Below the pieces are notes generated by a model. The model did not search any database. It was not told where the DNA came from and saw nothing but the letters and a program-made list of their open reading frames with translations. A stretch of 64,000 bases of DNA from GCA-2862585 sp965277895 (GTDB lineage Bacteria > Bacteroidota > Bacteroidia > Flavobacteriales > UBA7312): assembly GCA_965277895.1 (NCBI GenBank), contig CBDIDR010000001.1, positions 1,426,001-1,490,000 on the forward strand, read 5' to 3'. The position numbers and the translations under genes were made by a program. Below are positions 33,886 to 43,418 of this stretch, piece by piece; positions within the stretch are counted from its first letter, which is position 1, and each line of letters begins with the position of its first letter.

Positions 33886-36198
33886 ATGAAGAAAAAGAAG
33901 AAAGAAAATATTTTTAAACGTATTGGCTCAAAATTTAAAATTGAAGATGAACGATTTAAAAAGATTATTGGCTTTCTGCTTGTTTTCTTTTCACTTTATC
34001 TAGTAGTTGTTTTTATATCCTTTCTAATCAATGGAAATGTTGACCAAGATAAACTAGGAAAATTCTCTGATGATATTAGTAATTTCGGAGGTGTTTTTGG
34101 TCATAGAATATCAAATCTATTTTTATATAATTGGTTTGGTATATCATCATTTATATTTCCATTTCTTCTATTCAATTGGGGAGTATTTTTAGTGTTTGAT
34201 AAAAAGATAATGAGCATAGCTAAGAGCTTCAGCCTTGGTATACTTTCAATAGCATGGATTTCATTATTTTTTGGTTTTTTCACTTCGCCATCTTTACTAG
34301 GAGGCATTTTTGGAAGTGAAATGAACAGCTACCTTGAACTTCTCATCGGAAAGATTGGAACAGGATTTGTAATTTTTCTATCATTACTCACTTTTGTTAT
34401 TCTTCGTTTTAATCCTAAATTCAAAAGCAGTGTCGATGTTGAAATAGAAAGTGATACCGTTACTAATGAAGAATTAGAAGAAAATGAACCAATAGTTCTA
34501 ACTGAGACTGAAGATCAAGAAGAAGTGACAGTAGTACAAAGCGAAGAGAAAATAGATTTAATAACAGATAGTGTTATAGTTACTCCAAAAGCTGAAAGTG
34601 ACGACTTAGACATAGAAGTTCATGTTAATGAAGAAGAAACACTAAGTCAAAAAGATATTAGTAATAAACTAGAAGAACTTGGTGAGTACGACCCTAAACT
34701 TGATTTATCCAATTATAAAATTCCAAAAATTAATCTGCTTGAAGATTATGGAAGTGGTAAAATTGAAATTGATAAAAGCGAATTAGAGGCTAACAAAAAT
34801 AAAATTGTAGAAACCCTAGGGAACTATAAGATTGGTATTTCTTCTATTAGTGCAACTATTGGACCTACTATTACACTCTATGAAATTGTTCCTGAGGCGG
34901 GTGTGCGAATTTCAAAAATAAAGAACTTAGAAGACGACATTGCACTGTCACTATCTGCTTTGGGGATTAGAATTATCGCTCCTATTCCAGGAAAAGGAAC
35001 TATTGGTATTGAAGTGCCAAATCAAAACCCTGCAACAGTTTCAATGAAAGCAGTAATTTCTTCTGATAAATTTCAAAAAACATCGATGGAGTTACCTGTT
35101 GCATTTGGTAAAACCATTTCAAACGAAACATTTGTAGCTGATTTAGCTAAGATGCCTCACCTTCTTATGGCTGGTGCCACCGGGCAAGGTAAATCTGTAG
35201 GTCTTAATGCTATTTTAGCTTCACTCCTTTATACTAAGCACCCAGCTGAAGTAAAATTTGTTTTAGTAGATCCTAAAAAGGTAGAGCTTACTTTGTTTAA
35301 CAAAATTGAACGTCACTTCTTAGCTAAACTTCCAGATTCAGAGGAGGCTATAATCACCGATACTAAAAAGGTAATAAATACCCTAAACTCATTGTGTATT
35401 GAAATGGATCAGCGTTACGATTTACTTCAAAATGCTCAGTGTAGAAATATCGTTGAGTACAATAAAAAATTCATTGCTAGAAAGCTAAACCCTAACGATG
35501 GACATAAGTATCTTCCTTACATTGTATTGGTTATTGATGAGTTTGCTGATTTAATCATGACTGCTGGTAAAGAGGTAGAAACACCTATAGCTCGTCTTGC
35601 ACAGTTGGCTAGAGCAATTGGTATTCATTTAATTGTAGCTACACAAAGACCATCCGTAAATGTAATTACAGGTATCATAAAAGCAAACTTCCCTGCTCGA
35701 GTGGCTTTTAGAGTAACTTCTAAGATTGACTCTAGAACGATTTTAGATGCAGGTGGTGCTGACCAACTTATTGGTCGTGGTGATATGCTTATCTCATTGG
35801 GCAGTGAACTTATACGTCTGCAATGTGCATTTATCGACACCCCAGAGGTTGAGAAAATTACCGACTACATAGGAAATCAGAGAGCTTATCCAGAGGCATT
35901 TTTATTGCCTGAATATGTTGGAGATGCTGAAGGTGGCACTTCTGGTGCTGACCTTGATGATAGGGACTCTATGTTTGAGGAAGCTGCTAGAGTAATTGTA
36001 CAGCATCAGTCAGGTTCTACTTCACTCATTCAGCGAAAATTAAAACTGGGTTATAATCGTGCTGGCCGTATCATTGACCAACTGGAAGCTGCAAGAATTG
36101 TAGGTCCTTTTGAAGGAAGTAAGGCACGTCAAGTACTAATTCGTGATGAAATGGCGTTAGAAGAAGTATTAAGAAATTTAAACAATCCCAACTTATGA
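33886..36198 (+). CDS. ftsK: DNA translocase FtsK/SpoIIIE
   Basis: 770 residues. About four membrane helices lie in the first 170 residues, then an acidic linker rich in Glu/Asp/Thr/Val (about 170-260), the RecA-like motor with Walker A GATGQGKS at 430-437 and Walker B LVIDEFADLIM, RLAQLARAIGIHLIVATQRPS and RVAFRVTSKIDSRTILD, and a winged-helix gamma domain at about 700-765 (TSLIQRKLKLGYNRAGRIIDQLE) that recognises KOPS-like sites. The linker is short compared with E. coli FtsK and usual for Bacteroidota. It works at the division septum in chromosome segregation. The stop overlaps the lolA start. Confidence 0.96.
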   Translation: MKKKKKENIFKRIGSKFKIEDERFKKIIGFLLVFFSLYLVVVFISFLINGNVDQDKLGKFSDDISNFGGVFGHRISNLFLYNWFGISSFIFPFLLFNWGVFLVFDKKIMSIAKSFSLGILSIAWISLFFGFFTSPSLLGGIFGSEMNSYLELLIGKIGTGFVIFLSLLTFVILRFNPKFKSSVDVEIESDTVTNEELEENEPIVLTETEDQEEVTVVQSEEKIDLITDSVIVTPKAESDDLDIEVHVNEEETLSQKDISNKLEELGEYDPKLDLSNYKIPKINLLEDYGSGKIEIDKSELEANKNKIVETLGNYKIGISSISATIGPTITLYEIVPEAGVRISKIKNLEDDIALSLSALGIRIIAPIPGKGTIGIEVPNQNPATVSMKAVISSDKFQKTSMELPVAFGKTISNETFVADLAKMPHLLMAGATGQGKSVGLNAILASLLYTKHPAEVKFVLVDPKKVELTLFNKIERHFLAKLPDSEEAIITDTKKVINTLNSLCIEMDQRYDLLQNAQCRNIVEYNKKFIARKLNPNDGHKYLPYIVLVIDEFADLIMTAGKEVETPIARLAQLARAIGIHLIVATQRPSVNVITGIIKANFPARVAFRVTSKIDSRTILDAGGADQLIGRGDMLISLGSELIRLQCAFIDTPEVEKITDYIGNQRAYPEAFLLPEYVGDAEGGTSGADLDDRDSMFEEAARVIVQHQSGSTSLIQRKLKLGYNRAGRIIDQLEAARIVGPFEGSKARQVLIRDEMALEEVLRNLNNPNL

Positions 36199-36812
36199 AA
36201 AAGCTAATATTATTTTCAATCCTTTTACCACTATTCTGCCTAGGTCAAGATGAAAGAGCAAAATCAATACTTGATAAGCTAAGCGAAAAAACAAGTGCTT
36301 ACTCATCAATAGAGGCTCATTTCACTAATATTTTCTCTAGTACTGTTGCTGATATTAACGAGTCACAAAGCGGAATTATTTACCTTCAAGGTGATGCCTT
36401 TAAACTTGAACTAGACGCTCAGACTATTATTTCTGATGGTGAAACCAACTGGATATACCTAAAAGATGAAGAAGAGGTTAATATTACCGAAGATGATGAA
36501 GAGGAAAATGAAATTAGTCCATCTAAAATTTTCACCATTTACGAGGAAGGATACAAATACCAATTTGTAAAAGAAGATTCTAAAAACTACCAAATCAATT
36601 TATTCCCTGAAGAAAGCGGTGCTTTTTCTAGAGTAGAATTATTTATTGATAAAGCTAAAATGCAAATTAGTTCTTTTGTAATGGTTGACAAACAGGGAAG
36701 TTTATACTCCTACATTATCAAATCGTTCATTCCAAATAAAAAGTTCAGCAGTAGCTTCTTTCAGTTTGATTTAGCTAAATATCCAGATGTTGACGTGATT
36801 GATTTAAGATAA
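36195..36812 (+). CDS. lolA: LolA-like outer-membrane lipoprotein carrier protein
   Basis: 205 residues with a signal peptide (MKKLILFSILLPLFCLGQ). The body has the LolA-type opening helix (AKSILDKLSEKTSAYSSIEA), then FTNIFSS, a GIIYLQGDAFKLEL strand pair, DGETNWIYLKDEEEV and the C-terminal strands with ELFIDKAKMQISSFVMVDKQG. It should carry lipoproteins across the periplasm, which suits the many lipoproteins in this region. ATG 36195 overlaps the ftsK stop, a conserved Bacteroidota pairing. It abuts the convergent gene at 36813. Confidence 0.88.
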   Translation: MKKLILFSILLPLFCLGQDERAKSILDKLSEKTSAYSSIEAHFTNIFSSTVADINESQSGIIYLQGDAFKLELDAQTIISDGETNWIYLKDEEEVNITEDDEEENEISPSKIFTIYEEGYKYQFVKEDSKNYQINLFPEESGAFSRVELFIDKAKMQISSFVMVDKQGSLYSYIIKSFIPNKKFSSSFFQFDLAKYPDVDVIDLR

Positions 36813-37877
36813 TTATCTTAATAGATTTACAGTCCCAAAGCTTCTGACTTCTTTACCCAACTCATCGGTTAGTTTCAAGGACCAGCTGTATTTGTCCATA
36901 ATGGCGTCAGTACCTTTACTTGTTTTACCATCCCACTCATATTCAGGGTTGTTAGAGTAGAATATAATTTCCCCCCATCGGTTGTAAACCTCAAATTGGA
37001 ACGATTGATAACGCTCAATATTAAAGATTTTCGCTCCATAGGTATCGTTTAGGCCATCACCATCAGGGGAAAACGTATTAGGAAGGAAAAATATAATCTC
37101 TGATTCAACAAGAACATTTTTAGAAATAGAATCTATACAGCCTTGTTCATCCACAACTACAAGGTCAACAGTATGCCAACCGGCAGTATCGAATGTAAAG
37201 CTTGGCTGCCAATCAGACAATAGAGTATCACCGTCGATAGTCCATACTGCATTTCCTGAGGAAGATATATTAACAAAGGATACTTCAGGATCTAAAGTCG
37301 TAGGGTGTTCTGGAGAAAAATAAAAGTCAACTCTTGGTGGGTCTAGTAAGCTATAAGTTAACGATTGTCTATCAGAACAACCATTATTGTCAGTAATTGA
37401 AAGCTCTATAAGGTAGTCGCCCAACTCATAAAATTTATAATCAAAATTAAAGGCATCAAAAGTTTGATTACCAATTCTCCAAACAGAGTTTTGTAATCCA
37501 GCAGGAATAGATGAGGTATTAATAAAATTAACGGTATCATCAATACACACTTCATCAGAGGTGAAATCAGCAGTAGGGTTTTCAAACACTTTAATTTCTT
37601 TCTCAACGGCAGTATAGCATGTTGGCGAACCGTATTCTCTAAACTGCAGAATATAATCCCCAGAATTGGTAAACTTTACCATTAAGCTATCCTCATTAGT
37701 TAAACCAACTACCTCTGCCCCATTATCCAAAATAAACTCCCACTCAACAAGGTTTTCAGAATCGCTTGGTGCGGCTTTGAACACAATGATTGAATCGCCT
37801 TCACAGAAGTATGCCTGCTGACCGAAAATCGGTAAGCTGAATGCTAATAATACTATGAATACAATTCTTTTAATCAT
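36813..37877 (-). CDS. PKD-type surface protein with gliding-motility C-terminal domain (T9SS type B)
   Basis: 354 residues. The signal peptide (about 1-19, ending PIFGQ) is followed by about three Ig/PKD-like domains (NPTADFTSDEVCIDDTVNF, PPRVDFYFSPEHPTTLDPE) and the CHU_C/gliding-motility C-terminal domain from about 268: PNTFSPDGDGLNDTYGAKI, FEVYNRWGEIIFYS and EWDGKTSKG. The latter is the type B T9SS sorting signal. It starts 11 bases after the giant repeat protein and is surely co-transcribed. Its own signal peptide shows it is a separate gene and not the broken tail of its neighbour. Confidence 0.85.
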   Translation of the reverse strand: MIKRIVFIVLLAFSLPIFGQQAYFCEGDSIIVFKAAPSDSENLVEWEFILDNGAEVVGLTNEDSLMVKFTNSGDYILQFREYGSPTCYTAVEKEIKVFENPTADFTSDEVCIDDTVNFINTSSIPAGLQNSVWRIGNQTFDAFNFDYKFYELGDYLIELSITDNNGCSDRQSLTYSLLDPPRVDFYFSPEHPTTLDPEVSFVNISSSGNAVWTIDGDTLLSDWQPSFTFDTAGWHTVDLVVVDEQGCIDSISKNVLVESEIIFFLPNTFSPDGDGLNDTYGAKIFNIERYQSFQFEVYNRWGEIIFYSNNPEYEWDGKTSKGTDAIMDKYSWSLKLTDELGKEVRSFGTVNLLR

Positions 37878-37888
37878 CTGTTATTCTT

Positions 37889-40800
37889 TTAGAAGTCAAT
37901 AGCTCCTGGCGTTGGTATTTCATTAATGGTTATATTTAAATTGGATGACGTTTGACATCCAAACTCATTGGTTACTATCAAAGTAAACTGATTATCTGAT
38001 AAACCAACTGGAACATATGTTCCTTCATAATCTGTAGTCCACGCTGAGCTTACACTACTTGGGTACCAAGAATATGTTGTGAAGCCTTGAGTAGCTGATA
38101 GCTGAATTTCTTCGCCTGTACAAATAGTTCGTGTTGGACTTCCGTTCACTAATATATCAACCTCATCAATCTGATTAATGGTTAGAGAAGCTGAATTCGA
38201 ATTGACACAGCCATTGTTATCTGTAGCAACTACATTGTATAGCGTTTGACCAAGTTGTGGTGTAATTGTACCTCCAGAACCACTTATTGATGCTGGAATC
38301 CAAGTGTATGAGGCTAAAGAAGGTGTAGATGTTACTTCTATACTTTCACCCAAACAAATTTCTGTTTCAGAAAGAGTAAGATCTACCACTGGCAAATCAT
38401 ATATAGTAATAGAAATTGATTCACTAGAAGTGCACCCTCCTATTCCTGTTGTTGTTAGGGTAAATAGATTATCGCTCAAGGAACTAGGTGTAAAGGTGAA
38501 TGCATTTGTATTTTGAGTAGTATTAGACCAATCGTAATTGTTAAATCCTAGATTAGCAGATAACTGAATATCATCACCTATACAGATAGCCTCTTCATCT
38601 ACTTCTAGTCCGATTTCAGCGATTGGGAAAATTACTATGTTTTCAGAAGTTGAATTTACACATCCATTAACATCAGAAACTGTTACACTATAATCGGTTT
38701 GATTGTCATTAGGTAAATATGTTCCTCCACTATTGCTAATATCATTTGGTGTCCAATCATAACTTTCTAAACCTGCAGTTGCTGTTACTTCTAAGCTTTC
38801 ACCAGAGCATATCTCATCGTTAGATACAGTTATATCAACAAGAGGTAAATCATGAATTGTTATTGAAACCGTAGATGTGGTGGTGCACAAAGCATCGCCT
38901 GTTACAGTTACTGAAAATTGGTTATCAGCTAATGAAGATGGTGTGTACGCAAATGTATTTTGATTTAGGGCATTGTTAGACCAATTGTAATCTGCATATC
39001 CAGCAGAAGCAGAAAACTGAATGCTTTCACCAATACATATTTCGTTATCATCAACACTCAAATTAGGAATCGGATTTGCTATAATTTCAACGTCAATACT
39101 AGATGAGTATGAACAGCCATCATAAGACTCTGTTAGCGTAATAGCGTCAGTAATATTTCCTACGGTCGAATTGGACCAATCAACTTCTAGTGTTGATGTT
39201 GTGGCATCTCCAACAATTACACCTCCACCTGAAACCGTCCATAAATAATTAGAAGTGGGTGAATTAGGTGTAGAATAAATCTCAGAAGTAGACCCAAAAC
39301 AAACGTTATCACTGTCGCCTACTTCATCAAAGTTAATTTCTGGGGCATCAATTTGTATCTGGTTGACAAAAACTTCAGCATTCACACTAGAGCACTCGCC
39401 TGTTACGGTATAAATAAAACTTCCGGGAGCATCTGTTACTGGGTTGTAAGTCCCTAGGTGACCATTATCTAAATTAGGTTGCCATAAACCTGTTACATCT
39501 GCATCATTGATGAAGTCAAATAAGTTTATACTTTCACCATTCGAGCAAATCTGAACTATAGTATCTGTACCTGCATTTAATTCTTCATTTATTATTGACA
39601 CATTTACTGGAAAGTCTTCCTCACATCCAAATGCATTATCCACAGAATAAGAATATATACCTTCAGAGTGAATGGTAGGGTTGAAAAACCCAAAATGTTC
39701 TGGTGAAACTCCATCAGACAAAGACGAAGGTCCTGACCAACTACCCGTTGTAGTTACAGTAGTAATTTGATTAAATAATGCTGTTGGAGTATTTTCATTA
39801 CAAAGTGCTATATCAACTGTCGGTGGAAAAGCTAAATCAAAAAATTGAACATCTACGTTAGCTGTTGAAATACCACATTGACTTTCTACAGTGTATGTAT
39901 ATTGAGTTTCAGCATCAGTAATAGGATTGAATGTTCCTTGAAAGCCATTTGATAAAGCTGGTGACCAACTCCCTAATTGACTAGCATCGCTGCCAAGTAA
40001 ATCGAATAAATTAACTTCTTCGTCGTTCGGACAGATTTCTAGTACAGTACTAGTCCCAGCCAACAAATATGGAATTACTGATACATCAATATTTATTGTC
40101 TGAGTGATACAAGAAGTTACTACTTCATAGGTATATGTTTGTTCCGTATCCACTAAAGGATTAAACGTTCCTAATGAACCATTTGCTAATGATGGCGACC
40201 AACTACCAGTGTTCTGCATTGGTACTGGGATGTTATCATACAGGTTTACCAATCCCTCATTAGAACAAATCTCAACAGAGCTTGTTCCGAAATTAATAAG
40301 CTCTTCCGTTTCAACTGTAAAGGATATTATAGCTTGATTTACATATGAATCCCAAGTTCCTAAACCCCAGTTTGGACTATTGATAGTTACTTGAATTGTG
40401 TAGCCCGGAAAAACGTTAATAGCAGTTGCTATTGTAGCTGAAAAATTTTGATAGGCAGTTGTTGCAACATTATTTCCAATAACTGCTAGGTTTTCAATCA
40501 GCACTCCATTTTCATCAAATAAATCAATGGTTGCATTATTGATATTAAAATTAATATTCCCCCACCCATGACTATGCCAATTAACATCATAGAAAAGTTC
40601 ATTTAACACCCCTTCTTCATCAATTTCAATAGTTAAATAATTAACATTTGTCCCAATGTATTGGCTAGCAACTTGTTCTCCAACTTGAGAAGCACAAAAC
40701 AGCTCTTCACATGAAGAAACATCAAGTGGAGATACTACACAACTGCCATCATCTTGTAAGGCATTAGGGTCATAATTACAAGCTGCTGGATCGGTACATC

Positions 40801-41902
40801 CACAGCCTTCTCCAAAGATTTCATCTTCAATTAAATAATCGCCTGAATAAAGTATGGTCCCATCCACTGATTGAATATTAAACGAACACTCATACTCCCA
40901 CAGACCTCCATCAGTGAATGATATTTCGTAGCACTCAGCCGTATCAAGGCAAATATCATAAGTAAAGCTAGTTCCAGTAACAAACTCAAGACCTCCATAA
41001 TCAATACCATTGATTGTAACTAAATGACCAGAACCATGATCCCAACCATCTCCAAATGAATCAAATAGATTTAATGTAAATTCTCCTTCACCTTCATCGC
41101 AATTTGAAGGCGTAGTACAATCACCAAAATTATCATCTTCTATAAGGTAGTCACCTGAGTATAAAACTGTACCGTCTAATGTTTCAATATTGAAGGAACA
41201 TTCGCCTTCCCACAAACCGCCATCAGTAAAAGTTATATCGTAGCATTGGTTAGTGTCAAGGCATATTAAATAACTAAAGCTTGTGCCTGTTGCAAATTCA
41301 AGACCTCCATAGTCAATATCATCAATTGTAACCAAATGACCATTACCATGGTCCCAACCATCTCCAAATGAATCAAATAAATTTAATACAAATTCTTCTT
41401 CACCTGCTTCACAATCTGAAGTCACACAACTAAAATCAATTGACCATCCATCTAAAGTACCTGTAACTCCTGACTGATCATCTAAAACAGCTAGCTGCCA
41501 TGTACCAATGGCAGATTCACCATTGAAAACCGACATATCTTCTTGTGGAATATAATCCCCGGTAAATGGAGGAGTACCATCAGTTATATTTACTGACGCA
41601 CTCATACTAAAACATGTGTTTATATAATCATCACCTAATCCTCCATTATCGAAGGCTAAATAAACATATGTACCACTGGGAGCAATCAAAGCAACTTCGA
41701 CATCTGCAATTCTATCGTGACTAACATCTATGCAAACCGTAAAATCACAATTAATTGGAGAAATTCCAGTAACCTCAATTTCAGAATAGGTGAAGTTTAA
41801 ATATGGTATAGTACTAACTTCACTGGATGTAAATACCTGAGATTTTACATCAAATGAGAATGTAAATAATAAAACAATAGATATGTACTTGAAAAGGTTC
41901 AA
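37889..41902 (-). CDS. Giant secreted repeat protein: P-domain, duplicated beta domains, PKD/Ig-like repeats
   Basis: 1337 residues from a TTG start at 41902 (a TAA lies two codons upstream), with a signal peptide of about 22. A proprotein-convertase P-type domain (about 25-165: SHDRIADVEVALIAPSG, GTWQLAVLDDQSG) is followed by two near-identical domains of about 95 residues with LNLFDSFGDGWDHG and TFTDGGLWE-like motifs, a TSP3-like Cys/Asn/Asp loop at about 366-390, four repeats with GSWSPxLxNG and GTFNPxxD (about 545-860), and about five Ig-like units opening E-x-x-I-C-x-G-E (about 930-1330). It has no T9SS sorting domain and ends PTPGAIDF. It may be a surface adhesin held by its downstream partner; that is an inference. 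Confidence 0.82.
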   Translation of the reverse strand: MNLFKYISIVLLFTFSFDVKSQVFTSSEVSTIPYLNFTYSEIEVTGISPINCDFTVCIDVSHDRIADVEVALIAPSGTYVYLAFDNGGLGDDYINTCFSMSASVNITDGTPPFTGDYIPQEDMSVFNGESAIGTWQLAVLDDQSGVTGTLDGWSIDFSCVTSDCEAGEEEFVLNLFDSFGDGWDHGNGHLVTIDDIDYGGLEFATGTSFSYLICLDTNQCYDITFTDGGLWEGECSFNIETLDGTVLYSGDYLIEDDNFGDCTTPSNCDEGEGEFTLNLFDSFGDGWDHGSGHLVTINGIDYGGLEFVTGTSFTYDICLDTAECYEISFTDGGLWEYECSFNIQSVDGTILYSGDYLIEDEIFGEGCGCTDPAACNYDPNALQDDGSCVVSPLDVSSCEELFCASQVGEQVASQYIGTNVNYLTIEIDEEGVLNELFYDVNWHSHGWGNINFNINNATIDLFDENGVLIENLAVIGNNVATTAYQNFSATIATAINVFPGYTIQVTINSPNWGLGTWDSYVNQAIISFTVETEELINFGTSSVEICSNEGLVNLYDNIPVPMQNTGSWSPSLANGSLGTFNPLVDTEQTYTYEVVTSCITQTINIDVSVIPYLLAGTSTVLEICPNDEEVNLFDLLGSDASQLGSWSPALSNGFQGTFNPITDAETQYTYTVESQCGISTANVDVQFFDLAFPPTVDIALCNENTPTALFNQITTVTTTGSWSGPSSLSDGVSPEHFGFFNPTIHSEGIYSYSVDNAFGCEEDFPVNVSIINEELNAGTDTIVQICSNGESINLFDFINDADVTGLWQPNLDNGHLGTYNPVTDAPGSFIYTVTGECSSVNAEVFVNQIQIDAPEINFDEVGDSDNVCFGSTSEIYSTPNSPTSNYLWTVSGGGVIVGDATTSTLEVDWSNSTVGNITDAITLTESYDGCSYSSSIDVEIIANPIPNLSVDDNEICIGESIQFSASAGYADYNWSNNALNQNTFAYTPSSLADNQFSVTVTGDALCTTTSTVSITIHDLPLVDITVSNDEICSGESLEVTATAGLESYDWTPNDISNSGGTYLPNDNQTDYSVTVSDVNGCVNSTSENIVIFPIAEIGLEVDEEAICIGDDIQLSANLGFNNYDWSNTTQNTNAFTFTPSSLSDNLFTLTTTGIGGCTSSESISITIYDLPVVDLTLSETEICLGESIEVTSTPSLASYTWIPASISGSGGTITPQLGQTLYNVVATDNNGCVNSNSASLTINQIDEVDILVNGSPTRTICTGEEIQLSATQGFTTYSWYPSSVSSAWTTDYEGTYVPVGLSDNQFTLIVTNEFGCQTSSNLNITINEIPTPGAIDF

Positions 41903-41930
41903 CTGTTAAGGTTAGCATGTTTGTTAGGTA

Positions 41931-41938
41931 CAAAGATA
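41931..41938 (-). promoter_or_regulatory. -7 promoter element TATCTTTG (minus strand)
   Basis: A perfect TAnnTTTG match on the minus strand, 28 bases before the TTG start at 41902, in the 83-base gap after the LysM gene. It supports a separate transcript for the giant repeat protein and its CHU_C partner. Confidence 0.5.
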
Positions 41939-41985
41939 CTCAATAATTACCTTTTATTTCAAAGGATTTAATCGGAAGTCAATTA

Positions 41986-43389
41986 CTAATTTGCTAAAAT
42001 TTGCTGATAGTTTTCAAATTGAGTGATATCAAATCTGAAATTAGATTTCAAATTAGAATTGTTGAATGAACTGAAGAACATCAGTTTTTGAAAATCATTA
42101 GATAAAAAATACAGTGCTTGCTGATAGGCAGAAAAAGCATATTTCTTTGGGTAAGAATAGTATGAATCGTAGAATTTTCTGGTAAAGGTTGAGTACAACT
42201 CGCTATTTTGATAGGAGAAATTTCTAGGCATATGAACATTAAGCTTTTCTAAATCATCAAAATCTAGATTGTTAAACCTATTCCATGAGTCTAGACCGTA
42301 TACCGTGAAAGAAGTGTCCTGCATACTTCCTAGCATTGGTAACAATCTACTTACAAAAGAACGGTTATTAGATGGTATTAGTAAAACGTTTCGGTCTTCT
42401 CTTAATTTAGCTTTTAGAAAATCACGGTCTTCTAATTGCTCTTCACTAATCATAAAAGGCTCACATCTCTTTTGTAATATATATTTACTTAATTTCTTTT
42501 TGGAGTAAGAATATAGATTCTCCTCTTTGCTATGACCAAGAATAATTATTTGGTCGTTTCTGTATTTAAGTAATAAATTTTCAATTAATGTATCCAATTG
42601 AACTTCTGATAATGGTACTGTCTGAAAAACATTATGGTAATTCCCTTGAACACTTTTGTATGAGAGTGGAGAGATTAACTTTTTGTTTTTATCGTAACCG
42701 TAATATTTTGCTAATTCTTCAAATTGCTTGATGTAAATTGGTCCAAAAATGTATTCTCTGTCGTATAGCAAATTTTGATTTAATATAGACTCAAATACTG
42801 AATCGTTTGGGGCATCATAAGTCTTTAAATCAATGTTATACCCCAAGCTTTCTAAGGAATCTAGTGCTAATTTAAAGCCAAAGTAAAAATCAAGAGCTGT
42901 TTCAGACTTAGGGTAAATTATATGGTCTGCATTATTTGACTTAAGGGAATCGTTTAAATCAAGATAAAATGGTAAGATAACAGCTGCCCGTAATAATGAA
43001 GTGTCTATGTATGGGCTGATATATATTGCGTTACTATCGTACTCAAGTGTATCTGTTGTAAAAAAATCTTTAGTAGTTCTGTTGGTTCGAAATGTATCTT
43101 CCTTTAAGGGTGCAACTAAACCAGATTCTATTTTTTCTGAATGAGGTTTTCTGAGAGGGACTAATAGTCTGTAGCCGATTTGAAGTCCTTGAATTACTAC
43201 AGGATTGGAAATAACTAAGTCGTTTAACTCCGCATTGTATAATCTTGAAATTCCGTATAAAGTTTCTCTAGGTTCAACAGTGTGGATGAGAAAGGATTTT
43301 CCATCAATGATGGTGTCTTTAGTTTGTGCATTTGAAATTATACTCAAACAAAATAAAGACAGAATAAAAATCACTCTAATCACATCCAT
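41986..43389 (-). CDS. LysM protein with a periplasmic-binding-like domain
   Basis: 467 residues. The signal peptide (about 1-22) is followed by one LysM domain at about 33-80 (HTVEPRETLYGISRLYNAELNDLVISNP, then LQIGYRLLVP), which binds peptidoglycan. The rest (about 130-460) resembles a type I periplasmic-binding fold (AAVILPFYLDLND, SETALDFYFGFKLALDSLE, YDREYIFGPIYIKQFEELAKYY, FSAYQQALYFLSNDFQ). That pairing is common in Bacteroidota next to guaA but its role is not known; amino-acid or cell-wall sensing is possible. It ends the bshC-guaA operon, 29 bases after guaA. Confidence 0.82.
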   Translation of the reverse strand: MDVIRVIFILSLFCLSIISNAQTKDTIIDGKSFLIHTVEPRETLYGISRLYNAELNDLVISNPVVIQGLQIGYRLLVPLRKPHSEKIESGLVAPLKEDTFRTNRTTKDFFTTDTLEYDSNAIYISPYIDTSLLRAAVILPFYLDLNDSLKSNNADHIIYPKSETALDFYFGFKLALDSLESLGYNIDLKTYDAPNDSVFESILNQNLLYDREYIFGPIYIKQFEELAKYYGYDKNKKLISPLSYKSVQGNYHNVFQTVPLSEVQLDTLIENLLLKYRNDQIIILGHSKEENLYSYSKKKLSKYILQKRCEPFMISEEQLEDRDFLKAKLREDRNVLLIPSNNRSFVSRLLPMLGSMQDTSFTVYGLDSWNRFNNLDFDDLEKLNVHMPRNFSYQNSELYSTFTRKFYDSYYSYPKKYAFSAYQQALYFLSNDFQKLMFFSSFNNSNLKSNFRFDITQFENYQQILAN

Positions 43390-43418
43390 AATTTAGTAAC
43401 TAACATATTGAAAAAATA

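Noticed and set aside
37877..37889. The giant protein and the CHU_C protein as one gene split by a frameshift
   Set aside because: The downstream gene has its own ATG and a clear signal peptide, so they are separate genes.
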